A DNA stretch of 64,000 nucleotides from Mycosarcoma maydis (Eukaryota > Basidiomycota > Ustilaginomycetes > Ustilaginales): the NCBI RefSeq assembly GCF_000328475.2, contig NC_026492.1, positions 310,001-374,000 on the forward strand, given 5' to 3'. The translations under genes and the position numbers were made by a program. This document shows positions 32,329 to 42,008 of the stretch, piece by piece; within the stretch, counting starts at the first letter, position 1; the number at the start of each line of letters is the position of its first letter. Below the pieces are notes generated by a model. It was given only the letters and a program-made list of their open reading frames with translations. It was not told where the DNA came from and did not search any database.

Positions 32329-33586
32329 GTTGAGCTCGATCGTATGTGCAGTCCGATTTTGCATGTTCCACGTTCTACGTTCGGGGTTTGTTTTTGTTCA
32401 CACGTTACGGTTTTCTTGGTGACATGTCACTTTGCGCGTGCATGAAAAAGCACACCAACGCCACGCTTGAGTTTGTGGTCGGTCTTTCTTGGCACTGAAT
32501 CGAACGCTTACGTTGCATTCTGGTGGCATAGCCATGTGCGCCTCGCCGTGTGCGTCAACTAACTGAGCGATTCGCTGCGTGTCTGCCACAGCTGCATAAT
32601 ACTAACGCACGATGCGGTGAGCTTGGAGAACGCGCCAACAATTTGGTACAAGATGCACGCATCGTTGCATTCGTGATTAGCTTGTCTTGTTTATAGCGTG
32701 CGCTCCGTGCTCTCTGGCGGACCTTGTAGCGTCTGCCTTGGCGAGTTCTCGGTTACTGCAGTTTGCAGACTAGGCGCCATATTTGTCTGCCAAGAAGAAG
32801 CTAGAAAGAGGATCGAGCTTGAACCGAGGGTTGCACACGAGGCTATCCCAAACCATCTGAACCCAACCGGGATCCTCCGCACGGTGTTGTGATGTTGGTG
32901 AACGGGAGCGTGGCGCCGAAGCGATTTTTATTCCATTTACGGATAGCTTTCCACATTCCAGTCTCAAGACACTTGCCACTGTTGACTTTGCTTGGCGAAA
33001 ACGAACAAAAAGGTAAACTCTCTCTACCCGAGTCAACCCCCGCCTGGCGATAGGCTCGCAATTGACCGACGCCGACGCGCTCGACAGACGTCTGGAAACT
33101 CACACAAGGGGTAGGCAGAAGGGGTGACGCATGTTGGATCATTGGCTTGGGGTATATTTGGTACTTGTCTCTGCGTCGAATAGGGGTTTCCGTTCCGAGA
33201 AGCCTAAAACACACGCAGGCAGGAATTCAAACTCCGAACGGAGGCGGCATCGAAACTTCATGACAGTCGGCGGCTGCTGGTGGTCCTGCTCTGTGCCAGA
33301 GAGAGAGTGTGTGTGTGTGGGAGATAGAGGGGGGCCAACCGACTGCTGTCAGTACTCCGTATTGCGGATTCACGGGCTCTGTTCTCGGCGACTGTTCGAG
33401 AGATTCTAGACAGACTTGGCAAGCAAAAACCAAACAAAAAAAATCATACGATGACTACGCTATAATACGACCATGAACTCAGCTTACCGTTGGCTCGGTT
33501 ACACGCTGCGCACACGGAGCGGCGTTTGCTTTAAGCTGCTACCATTCAGAGAAGCTGCAGCGTCTGGGCGCCGTAGGACATCTAGG

Positions 33587-33649
33587 CGGAGACGGAGGCA
33601 TTGACGGTCACGGAGACGGAGACGGAGCCGGAGAGACGGAGGCGGAAGC
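33587..33649. repeat. Imperfect GGAGAC hexamer stretch
   Basis: Purine-rich, interrupted repeats of CGGAGA/GGAGAC. Strand asymmetric (polypurine on plus). No coding frame is supported. Confidence 0.7.
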
Positions 33650-34166
33650 TAACAGCAAAACGCTGTATGATTCGTGATTGGTGCTCTGAGTAGGTGTGGG
33701 GGTCCGCATTGACGATGTGTCATGGCGAGAGCCGCGTCATGTTGGTATGCTTGCTAAGAGGATGTCTTGGCATTCCAACCCTGACGTGCTGTTATCTCAT
33801 CTTGTTGGTCAATTCGTGACTTTATCTCGGCGTCTTCTAATTGGTCATCGTGGTAGAAAACCCATTTTTACTGTCGTTATCCATCTCAACACGTCATCCA
33901 AGAGATCACAGATTCGTGATTGGCGTTGGATTATCGCGAATTTCGTCGAACGGGCCGGGCAGAGCGGCAGGTTGCCATGACAAACGCCAAGACCACACGC
34001 TTTGACTTGACTTACAAAACCTCGCTTAACTCACGACTTATCTCCAAGATTGACAATCACGAATCACGAAATGTGCGAAGTAGAAAAATCGTGAATATTC
34101 TCCGTGGTGCGTGTCGGTGTAGAAGCAGGCAGGAGATTAACATGACGTTAGCTCACAAATCACCAG

Positions 34167-34207
34167 CACCGTACACCGTACACCGTACACCGTACACCGT
34201 ACACCGT
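34167..34207. repeat. Tandem repeat, 7-bp unit (CACCGTA)
   Basis: Nearly six perfect copies of CACCGTA. Another heptamer array whose sequence is unrelated to TCGTGAA. Confidence 0.9.
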
Positions 34208-34961
34208 CCCATGAATGACTCTCGCATGCACGCAAGTCGCAGTTCTTGGCATCCAAATAAGTCCCCGAGCCGTCTGGCGCGTCTGCACAGCAATCACGAA
34301 TCAAGAATGCCCGACTTGCAAAGATCAACACACGTTCTTCTGGCACTTCTTGGCGCTCTTATGCTATCGTGAATCTTGACAAATCGTGAATGAGCTGAGC
34401 TGAGTAATTCAAAATACCATCGTGAACCGCTGCCCTTTCTCTCATTATTAATAATCACGAATGATAAATTCTGCAAAACAACAAAAAGAACTCCCATTCC
34501 TTTGCAGGTTGTCAACGTCGTCGCGTGTCTTATCGTGAAAGTTCAAGGCCACGTTATACCGCAAGCGATCCAGCGATCTGATCACTGAGCTTTCACGTTG
34601 AGCATCTTTGATATTGTCTGCTGCAGAGAGTGGGACACGAGTTCACTGCTGCCTTATGAAAGCTTGTCATTGCCGAGCATCGCGGTGAGATGCAAGCCAA
34701 GACCGTGTCTGTGGGCTTCTCCATTCGGCTCGAAGCAATGGTGCGCTGGACGAGGCTGTGTCTCTGCGCCTGGTGTGGGTTGAGAGCTGTGGCACAGACT
34801 TGGCGTGCCGCTTGAGTGGTGGGGGTCTGTGTCGGCCAAGGTTGTGGTGGAGTAACCAATGATGAAGGTGGCCTTGTTCATTCCGCTCCGCCACGCTGAC
34901 TCCCTTCCTGCGGTCCGAAATCGAACACATAAACGCCAAGAAGTGCGCATTTCGACGTGCC

Positions 34962-34988
34962 ATCATGTGCATCATGTGCATCATGTGC
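34962..34988. repeat. Three copies of a 9-bp unit (ATCATGTGC)
   Basis: Short perfect triplication in intergenic DNA. Confidence 0.8.
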
Positions 34989-35582
34989 AGCAAGCATACA
35001 CTTTGCCGCAGGCAAGCCGATGCTCCAAGCACACCGGCCTTTGCACATCACTTCACTTTTCGCGCACCCAAGCATTCCTCACTTATGCTTAGCTCTGCAT
35101 CGTTCCGTTGTTGCGTAGATCGCAACCCTGGTAGCCATACTGTTCGAATGGCCTTGTCCAAATCCTTCGTTCCGACTCCTGCCTTGCTCAGTGTGATACA
35201 TCTTGCCTCATTCACGCCTCTTTCCTTGGCTTTGGTCCGTCTATCGTCCTGTCAAGATTGCATATCATCACGCGCTCTCTGCGAACCATTTCATCACGCC
35301 AAATGAGGTGAGCTCGCTCCCCGTAACCTTGTTGATGAGAATGTCGGTGTTTGGCATGATCAAGTCCGCTCGCTTCTTCCTCTCCTCGGAGGCCGTAATC
35401 AATTACAGCTGTCTCTTTCTGGAAACTCCGTCTGCTTCGTTCTTGCCCGCCTCATCTTGTCTTAACCTTTCCTTATCACAGCAGCGTTTTTTTCAAGTCC
35501 CGATCCGTAGGCTCATCTGAAAGCCCCGTGTATGACCCCTTTCCGCCCTTGTACTTGCAGCTCTGTAATCTGTGTGTGGATA

Positions 35583-35589
35583 GTATATA
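35583..35589 (+). promoter_or_regulatory. TATA box of the LrgB-like gene
   Basis: TATATAG within GTATATAGC, about 85 bp upstream of the preferred ATG at 35673 and downstream of an earlier in-frame ATG at 35532. It supports the shorter protein. Confidence 0.45.
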
Positions 35590-35672
35590 GCTGGCCCTCA
35601 GTCTCAGCTTATACGCGTCCTCTCCAGCACCTCCCCCCATCTGAACGCGCTCCTACAGCTGCTGCACACATA

Positions 35673-38600
35673 ATGCGCTTGTTTTCCGCAAAGCAGCCAC
35701 GAAGCACCTCCTCTGACACTTCTTATCCGCGCTCAACACCATCTCCCTCGTCACATACGAGTCCAACGTTCCTCGTCACCTCCCCCACTGTCCTCATGAC
35801 CGGACGATCCACATCGGAATCAATATCATCCACCGCAGAACCGCCAATATCAGCAACGATGGCTTCGTCTCGGTCCACTTCGGGCACCATAGCCAACGTA
35901 GAGGCCCAAACACCACATGCATGTCAGACGAGACGCGGCAGTGCTTCCAGTACCACCACCTTTGGTTCATCCGACCAAGCTTGTGAGGCTTGCGTCATGG
36001 ACAGGCCGTACGTAGATCGGGTGCGGTCCATCTCGCATGTGTTTCTTGCATTGCGTCTGATGTTCACCGATGCTCAACGGCGCAAGGATCTATTTACGAA
36101 CTGGATCCATGTACCCATCGGTATCGCATCACTTCTCTTTCTCACCTGGCTTATCAAGCAGGCCATGGACCGAGCACCCTTCCGATTCCCCAGCCCCGTG
36201 CTCGCCATGGTCTTTCTCTTTATCTTGCTCCTCACACTCGATTTTCTTTCGACCACGCCTCCTGTCCAGAAATGGGCCGCTCGCAGATCTTGCGCAACCG
36301 ACGATTCGCACACCAGTGTCAATGACCAACCGCAGCGCAAGATCCTTCTTCAGCCCATGCTTGCCTTACTCGAAGCTCCATGTGACTTTTGCTTGAGATA
36401 CATGTCGGTCATGTTCACGCCCAGCTTCATCCTTATCCCTGCGAGGGAGATCATCAACGGTAAAGAGATCGGCTTGATCACCGGTTGGTTCGCCGCCTCT
36501 CAGTTGCTCGGTCTCATCTTCCCCGTCCTACTTCACAAGGCTATTCGTTCGGTGGTTGCCATTACAAAGCGTCGGGTTCAACACCGAAAGAATGACAAGG
36601 AGGACAAGCTCAGACGAGCGCATGAACAGCGTCGTGCTAGTGTCGCTACTCTGGTCGCTGTCATGTCCAACATCAACCCGACACCAGCTGCACCAGGCTT
36701 GGTCGCCAAAGCCGACACCGAAAGCACATTGGGCGCAACCAGTCATAATAGCAACAAGCACAGCGCGCTGCAAGGCGGTGAAAAGCTGAGCAGTATTGCT
36801 ACCGGATTGTCCGGTATGACTGCCATCGCTACTGCACCGCTGACGCTCAACACGGCTGTTGCGATCAACACGCCGGGCGCACGTGCTCCAGTTCGTAATG
36901 CATCGCAACGTCAGGATGCTCAACGCCAGCTGGAGCATGTGCAGCTTGAGACAGCTCGTCAACAAGGAGATCCGTATGCGACCGCGCATACTCCGATCGC
37001 GCATCACCACCACTATCCGCAGGTGCCTTCTGCACCTAACTCGCCCCGACCTGGCTCGGCGCTGCACCACAACCACCGCTTGCACCACCACAACTCGGAT
37101 TACTTTGCTCATGCCCATATGCAAGACCATGGCGACGTCGATGCCGATGAGAGGCCAGCGCTCGGTCGAAGTCGATCGTTGGCAAGATCGTGGATCGGTG
37201 CGTCGGTTGCAGGCGCACGTATGCGCGAGGCTACCTCGCTTTCCCCCTCGCGAGTGGCTCGCCCTCGTTCTGGTAACGACAGGTCTGCCACTAAGGGCCG
37301 CTTCGGCGCTGCCATCGTCGGCCCAGGTAGTGGTCTTAAGAAGCTCGCCGCATCCTCGCGTAGGCCGCAGAGCGCGTCGGCTGCGTCGCAAAAATCGGCT
37401 GGTCAATTCGAGCGCGTCGTTCGGGCTAACGACACTCTCTCGCCCACGTTTGACGAGTACATCTTGCGTGCCAGGCAAGATCTGCTCGATCGACGTTCGA
37501 GTGGCGCAGCCATGGATGACCATGTTGCTGCTAGCAAGCATGTGAAGGCAGACAGCGTTAGCATCGATCCTCGCACAACAAGACGATCGGTCGAAGCAAC
37601 AGGAGACGAGATCGAGACGTTGGTCATGCCCACGCTCGTCGCGCCTACGCCTCTGCGCACCAGTCATGACGAGAAGCACGATACCACCGCCTCGTATTCG
37701 CTTTCGAAACCAAATCCGCAGTACGACATTCGAAGACCCAGCAAGGCCGAAAGTGACAAGACTGTCAGTGACGACATTGAGGCACATGTCACTTCGGACG
37801 GCGGTATGATTTGCGAAAAGAAGGTCGATTGTATGTCGGTAGAGCAGATCGTCACCACGACAAGTGGAGACGATCGCGCAGGACCGCCAGATTCCGAACC
37901 AGAGATGGACGCGGTCGATCGGCTTGTTGAGAAGCTGTGGACGTTGATCCCTTGGTTTGTGTTTTCACTTGTGCTCGTCGCTGGTATCCCGCTGTTCTAC
38001 ATTGTCGACATTTCGTTGCCGCTCTTCCTCGGGATCAACTTGGTCACCTTTCTTGGCTCTATCACGCTCGTGCCAGCCAAGATCCGACGCTACGCGCACC
38101 CGATCCTTACCACATCAATCACCACGGTCCTCATCCTCTGGGGCGTCGGCGAGATCCGAGGCTGGTCGCTTCGGCGCACGCTCAACTCGTACTCGGTGGA
38201 TGCCAAGTACACTGTGCTGTGGTCTCTGCAGGGATACACTGGTCCGGTGATCGGCGCGGGCGATGTATTGTTTTCCACGCTGGATGCCGGGATTGTATCG
38301 CTGGCGATTCCGATGTATCGATACCGCTGGGATTTGTGGTTGCACTTGGTCGACATGCTTGTCGTTCTGTTGCCATGCTCGATGATGTCGCTGTTTGTGT
38401 GGCCGACGATTGCTGCCAACATTGGAATTGCGCCGGAACGCGCGCTCGCTTTCGCGAGTCGATTCATGTCGACACCACTCGCCATCGAGCTCTCGCTCAC
38501 GATCGGTGCCGACGAGAGCATCACTGTTGTGCTTGTTGTCATCACCGGGATTGTCATTTCGATTTTCAAAGACGCGTTCTTCCGTCTGTTCGGCTTGAAT

Positions 38601-38876
38601 CCTGACCTTGACGGTCCTGGATCCTCGGACGAGTCGGATGACTCGCAGACTAAGCAAAGCCAACACGACTACCTCACCATCGGTATCGCCATGGGCAGCA
38701 CCGCGGGCGCTATTGGCGCTTCCAGCCTGATCGCGAAACCCAGATGCATGGCCATCGCTTCGCTTTCGTTCGTCCTCTTTGGCGCCATCTTGCTCATCTG
38801 TGCAGCTATCCCTCCGATCGTCGAGACGCTCAGAATGCTCGCTAATGCCCCGCTCGACTTCACTCCCGCTGTGTAG
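35673..38876 (+). CDS. LrgA/LrgB (CidA/CidB)-type fused membrane protein
   Basis: Single exon, 1067 residues from 35673 (an ATG at 35532 would add 47). N-terminal Ser/Thr-rich ~140 residues, then hydrophobic segments at about 145-300 (WIHVPIGIASLLFLTWLIK; PVLAMVFLFILLLTLDFL; SFILIPAREIINGKEIGLI) resembling the LrgA/CidA half. A hydrophilic loop of about 450 residues follows. From about 755 come several membrane segments of the LrgB/CidB half, including YTGPVIGAGDVLFSTLDAGI, FASRFMSTPLAIELSLTIGA and DYLTIGIAMGSTAGAIGASS. In plants the LrgA-LrgB fusion PLGG1 exports glycolate and glycerate from plastids; bacterial CidB/LrgB modulate autolysis. The fungal substrate is unknown and I do not assign one. 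The very long central loop sets it apart from bacterial and plant relatives. Confidence 0.8.
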   Translation: MRLFSAKQPRSTSSDTSYPRSTPSPSSHTSPTFLVTSPTVLMTGRSTSESISSTAEPPISATMASSRSTSGTIANVEAQTPHACQTRRGSASSTTTFGSSDQACEACVMDRPYVDRVRSISHVFLALRLMFTDAQRRKDLFTNWIHVPIGIASLLFLTWLIKQAMDRAPFRFPSPVLAMVFLFILLLTLDFLSTTPPVQKWAARRSCATDDSHTSVNDQPQRKILLQPMLALLEAPCDFCLRYMSVMFTPSFILIPAREIINGKEIGLITGWFAASQLLGLIFPVLLHKAIRSVVAITKRRVQHRKNDKEDKLRRAHEQRRASVATLVAVMSNINPTPAAPGLVAKADTESTLGATSHNSNKHSALQGGEKLSSIATGLSGMTAIATAPLTLNTAVAINTPGARAPVRNASQRQDAQRQLEHVQLETARQQGDPYATAHTPIAHHHHYPQVPSAPNSPRPGSALHHNHRLHHHNSDYFAHAHMQDHGDVDADERPALGRSRSLARSWIGASVAGARMREATSLSPSRVARPRSGNDRSATKGRFGAAIVGPGSGLKKLAASSRRPQSASAASQKSAGQFERVVRANDTLSPTFDEYILRARQDLLDRRSSGAAMDDHVAASKHVKADSVSIDPRTTRRSVEATGDEIETLVMPTLVAPTPLRTSHDEKHDTTASYSLSKPNPQYDIRRPSKAESDKTVSDDIEAHVTSDGGMICEKKVDCMSVEQIVTTTSGDDRAGPPDSEPEMDAVDRLVEKLWTLIPWFVFSLVLVAGIPLFYIVDISLPLFLGINLVTFLGSITLVPAKIRRYAHPILTTSITTVLILWGVGEIRGWSLRRTLNSYSVDAKYTVLWSLQGYTGPVIGAGDVLFSTLDAGIVSLAIPMYRYRWDLWLHLVDMLVVLLPCSMMSLFVWPTIAANIGIAPERALAFASRFMSTPLAIELSLTIGADESITVVLVVITGIVISIFKDAFFRLFGLNPDLDGPGSSDESDDSQTKQSQHDYLTIGIAMGSTAGAIGASSLIAKPRCMAIASLSFVLFGAILLICAAIPPIVETLRMLANAPLDFTPAV

Positions 38877-39416
38877 CTCGCTTCGCTTTGTCTCTGCCTT
38901 TGGCTGTTTGTATGCATCCACGATTCACAATTGTTTTCTTGTAACTTTATTTCGTCAACACTTCCATCCGCATGTATCAGCGCATGATCACCATCCCATA
39001 ATCCCGTTGCAAAAGCTCAAGTCCGTTCTAGATTTCTTGAAAATGACCTCTTGTACATCTCGCCATTTCTGGCTCTGGCCGTCTCCCATGCAATCGTGAA
39101 TCACGTATGTCTTCCTTCATTCCCACTCTTGATCGTTTATCTTGGTTCGAGCCAGCTTTGATCGTGTCCTCAGGCTCGTCTTGTGTCCATCGCGGTGCTT
39201 CAAGTTGAACTGCTGTTGGTATCCAACTTTTATCGAGTCACATTCTTGATCCATCATGCCATACAACGTTCGACGTCCAGTGCATCGGCAACGTGTACAT
39301 AGAGATATAGGAGATTAGTCGAATCACTATCAAAATTCACGATTAAAGGTACATATGTAAGCTCGTGTCTATCGGCACCCCGAAAACCCCCCGCGTCAGC
39401 CTTCGATGTTCTCTCT
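38877..39416. other. Intergenic, convergent 3' ends
   Basis: Between the convergent LrgB-like and ERT1-type genes. Single motif copies near 38920-38930, 39096-39105 and 39337-39343. No gene seen. Confidence 0.5.
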
Positions 39417-42008
39417 TCATTCGTCATCCGGAATAGGCACAATAGTGCCAGTGACCATGAACGGCAAGCCATGCTTGCTTATCTTTGCCTCAAAGGTGAC
39501 GATCACCTTTCTCCTGACGACGACCTCGCTTCCATCCTCGCACACGCCATCACCCAACAATTCGCGTGTCCTAGGATTGAATCCTGGTTTGTTGAACAAC
39601 AGCAAGCTCCGATCCACCTCGAGCATCGCCGTCTGACTAGGGGGAGCTTCCAATCTGCCCGTTGCTTCCTGAGCGTACTTGTCCCACATAGACACCGAAT
39701 CTTGCTCGGTGACTAACTGGTAGTGACAGATCTGTCCCCCTTCAAACAACGACGCGGGCAATTGCAGAAGCTTGCAGGCATGAGAGTTGGCGGCGTAGAT
39801 CTCGCCGGTTCGTCGAGCCACGATCATCGGAACTGGGATAGTCTCGAGAACGTTCTGAGTGTAAAAGTCTAGCAAGCGGTAGAAGGAATCCTCGACACTG
39901 ATAAGCTCTTCCTCCGGCAGACTGTGCGAGATGGCCATCAGCTTCGGCCGGATCATGGAAAGGCTACGATCCACTTTTTCGCAGTTGGCGCGAGAGAATC
40001 GTGTGTGCATCCATCGCGCTAACTTGGCATAACCGTACGTGTATGAGTAGGTGGGTGGACCACCACGCAATTCCGAAGTGGTAGCCATTTCTTCTTGCAG
40101 CAAATGCTTCGGACGCGGGGGCAGTTTGAACCCGGCTTCATCCACTTGAGCTTGCTCTCTAGAAAAGGGATGGGAGAGCGATCGTTTGCAGCGATGTTGG
40201 CCGTCCTTGGCTTCGCTACCACGCCGATTAAGTGAGTCAGGCAGGCCAGCCGACGCAGGACGCAAGATAGACTGACCGTCGGGAGCATTGGCCATGGCCG
40301 GCGTCATGAGCAACGAAGTGGGCATCTCGCCGAAAATGTCACTGAGGTCTTCGGCTGTAGGACCTGCTTCGAGCATCTGCATCATTTTGTGCTGCGTGGG
40401 AGGGTCCATGGACCTGTTCCAGGCTTCTTTCTGTTCCTGTTCGGTAACCCCGGGCGAGGGCGAACGCTTGACAGAACGGCGTGCTAGCTCCACCCTTGTG
40501 GAGCTCAAAAGTGCCGAGACTGGCAAGCTTGGCCGTATGTCAGGATCGCGCACCGCGGCGCCAGGCATAGTGTTCATGTCTGGGCGTCGAAAGTCTGTTC
40601 CAGTCCGGTGGAGCTTGGATGAGGCCCCCGAAGAAGCCAAGCTTTCCAAATCGGATTCCGACTCGGTCTCACCAGTGTGCTGACTGTTGCTACGTGCGCC
40701 GTCTTCTTGCTTGCTACGCCTTGTGCGTGCTTGTTGGCGCGCCTCGCCAAACTTGTTCTTGGTCGTCGAAGTAGACGTGGTTGCTGCGCTCGAAGCATTA
40801 GCCGGCTCGGCGTCCCTGCAGAGATGCGAGATGCCGCGTTTGACGCAGCGCTTGCACGGTCTAGCCTCTTCGCAAGGCATGTGGCTACGCTTGCAAAAGA
40901 TGCATGCCTTTTTGACCTTTTTCCTGCTCTCTTTGCGTTGGGAAGCCCCCTCCGCTTCTACATCGGCCTCGAGCTGGTCGAATTGGTCTCGATCTCGGTC
41001 TCGGTCTCGGTCTTCCTCGATGGTGCCCATACTGTTGGGTTTGGACGCGTCAGGAGCGTCGTGCTCGAGCATATACTTGAATTGCTTCTTACGCTTTCGA
41101 GAGGAGGAGGAGGAGCAAGATGGTGCAGAACGGGTCGGCGTTGAGGTGCAGACTGTGGGATTGGAAGAGGTCGAGGTGGAAGGTCGAGAAGGCCCGGTGG
41201 AATCTCTACGCTGATCAAAGGCGTGCCAGTGATCGCGAGCCAAAGACTTCTGCGGGTAGCTTACGTGGTCGGAGGAATAGGAGCTGCGCTTAGCGAACTC
41301 GTCTGAGATTGGAATGCTTTCGACAAAGCCATTAGAGTCTCTAAGATTTGGCAGACTGTGACGCTCTGGAGCCCCGGAAGCGTCATTGGCACGAGCATGT
41401 CGATATGCATATCCGGAATGCTGAGGGTACGACAGAGACGGAGACGGAGACGGAGGGATGATAGTATCGGATCGACGCGGATGGCCATACTCGTGGTAAG
41501 GCGGCGACCGCTGTTGCTGTGGATGGTGACGGTACCGAGCGTCTGGTGGGTCATCGTAGGGAGATACGCGACGAGGTAGAGCTGGGTAGCGAGGAGAGCT
41601 CTGCTCGGGATACGTTTCACGATCGGGCTGATCGGGATGAGTGAACTGATAGCTGTCGTAAGGGAATTCGGGGTGAGACGGCGGTTGAGGAAGGCGCACA
41701 TGCTCGGGTGGGAACCGAGAGGCGGATGGCATGGATCGGTAGTCGTGTGGTGGCTGAGCTGAGCTCAACTGAAGATGGTCACGCGACGAGGTGGGCGAAA
41801 GCAGCGGTGACTTTGGGCGCATTCTCTGAGGGTTTGCATAGTCGTAACCAAGTTTGGCTTCCATGTGACCTTGCGGCAAGCCCGTTACTTGCATTTGAGA
41901 CGTTCGACGATCGGATGGGCCGACGAGCGTGTCTCTCATCTCGACGTGACGCTGTCCCGCCGGAGTGTTTTCGGTGTGAGAGTCATAGAGGGGTCGATGC
42001 GGATGCAT
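39417..42008 (-). CDS. ERT1: Zn2Cys6 transcription factor with PAS domain, Ert1/AcuK type
   Basis: Single exon, 863 residues. Ert1/AcuK-type nuclear activators control gluconeogenesis and non-fermentable carbon use. The DNA-binding cluster is complete: Cys369, 372, 379, 385, 388 and 397, spacing C2C6C5C2C8C, embedded in KKVKKACIFCKRSHMPCEEA. Unlike most Zn2Cys6 proteins, the cluster is central and the C-terminus (about 690-860) holds a PAS-like domain (SFYRLLDFYTQNVLETIPVP, RRTGEIYAANSHACKLLQLP), the arrangement of Ert1, Rds2 and AcuK. The first 360 residues are Pro/His/Tyr/Ser-rich and disordered, larger than in yeast. An Arg-Asp repeat lies just before the cluster. First in-frame ATG used. 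Confidence 0.88.
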   Translation of the reverse strand: MHPHRPLYDSHTENTPAGQRHVEMRDTLVGPSDRRTSQMQVTGLPQGHMEAKLGYDYANPQRMRPKSPLLSPTSSRDHLQLSSAQPPHDYRSMPSASRFPPEHVRLPQPPSHPEFPYDSYQFTHPDQPDRETYPEQSSPRYPALPRRVSPYDDPPDARYRHHPQQQRSPPYHEYGHPRRSDTIIPPSPSPSLSYPQHSGYAYRHARANDASGAPERHSLPNLRDSNGFVESIPISDEFAKRSSYSSDHVSYPQKSLARDHWHAFDQRRDSTGPSRPSTSTSSNPTVCTSTPTRSAPSCSSSSSRKRKKQFKYMLEHDAPDASKPNSMGTIEEDRDRDRDRDQFDQLEADVEAEGASQRKESRKKVKKACIFCKRSHMPCEEARPCKRCVKRGISHLCRDAEPANASSAATTSTSTTKNKFGEARQQARTRRSKQEDGARSNSQHTGETESESDLESLASSGASSKLHRTGTDFRRPDMNTMPGAAVRDPDIRPSLPVSALLSSTRVELARRSVKRSPSPGVTEQEQKEAWNRSMDPPTQHKMMQMLEAGPTAEDLSDIFGEMPTSLLMTPAMANAPDGQSILRPASAGLPDSLNRRGSEAKDGQHRCKRSLSHPFSREQAQVDEAGFKLPPRPKHLLQEEMATTSELRGGPPTYSYTYGYAKLARWMHTRFSRANCEKVDRSLSMIRPKLMAISHSLPEEELISVEDSFYRLLDFYTQNVLETIPVPMIVARRTGEIYAANSHACKLLQLPASLFEGGQICHYQLVTEQDSVSMWDKYAQEATGRLEAPPSQTAMLEVDRSLLLFNKPGFNPRTRELLGDGVCEDGSEVVVRRKVIVTFEAKISKHGLPFMVTGTIVPIPDDE

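Larger units (their letters stand above)
31813..35672. other. 3.9-kb gene-empty region
   Basis: No gene recognised between SUV3 and the LrgB-like gene. Open frames of up to about 120 codons occur on both strands without domains or plausible starts. Repeats: TCACGAA copies at 32308-32328, a GGAGAC hexamer stretch at 33587-33649, motif copies near 33665, 33910, 34057-34070, 34296 and 34370-34390, a CACCGTA array at 34167-34207, and three ATCATGTGC units at 34962-34988. The right end is the LrgB-like promoter. Confidence 0.55.
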
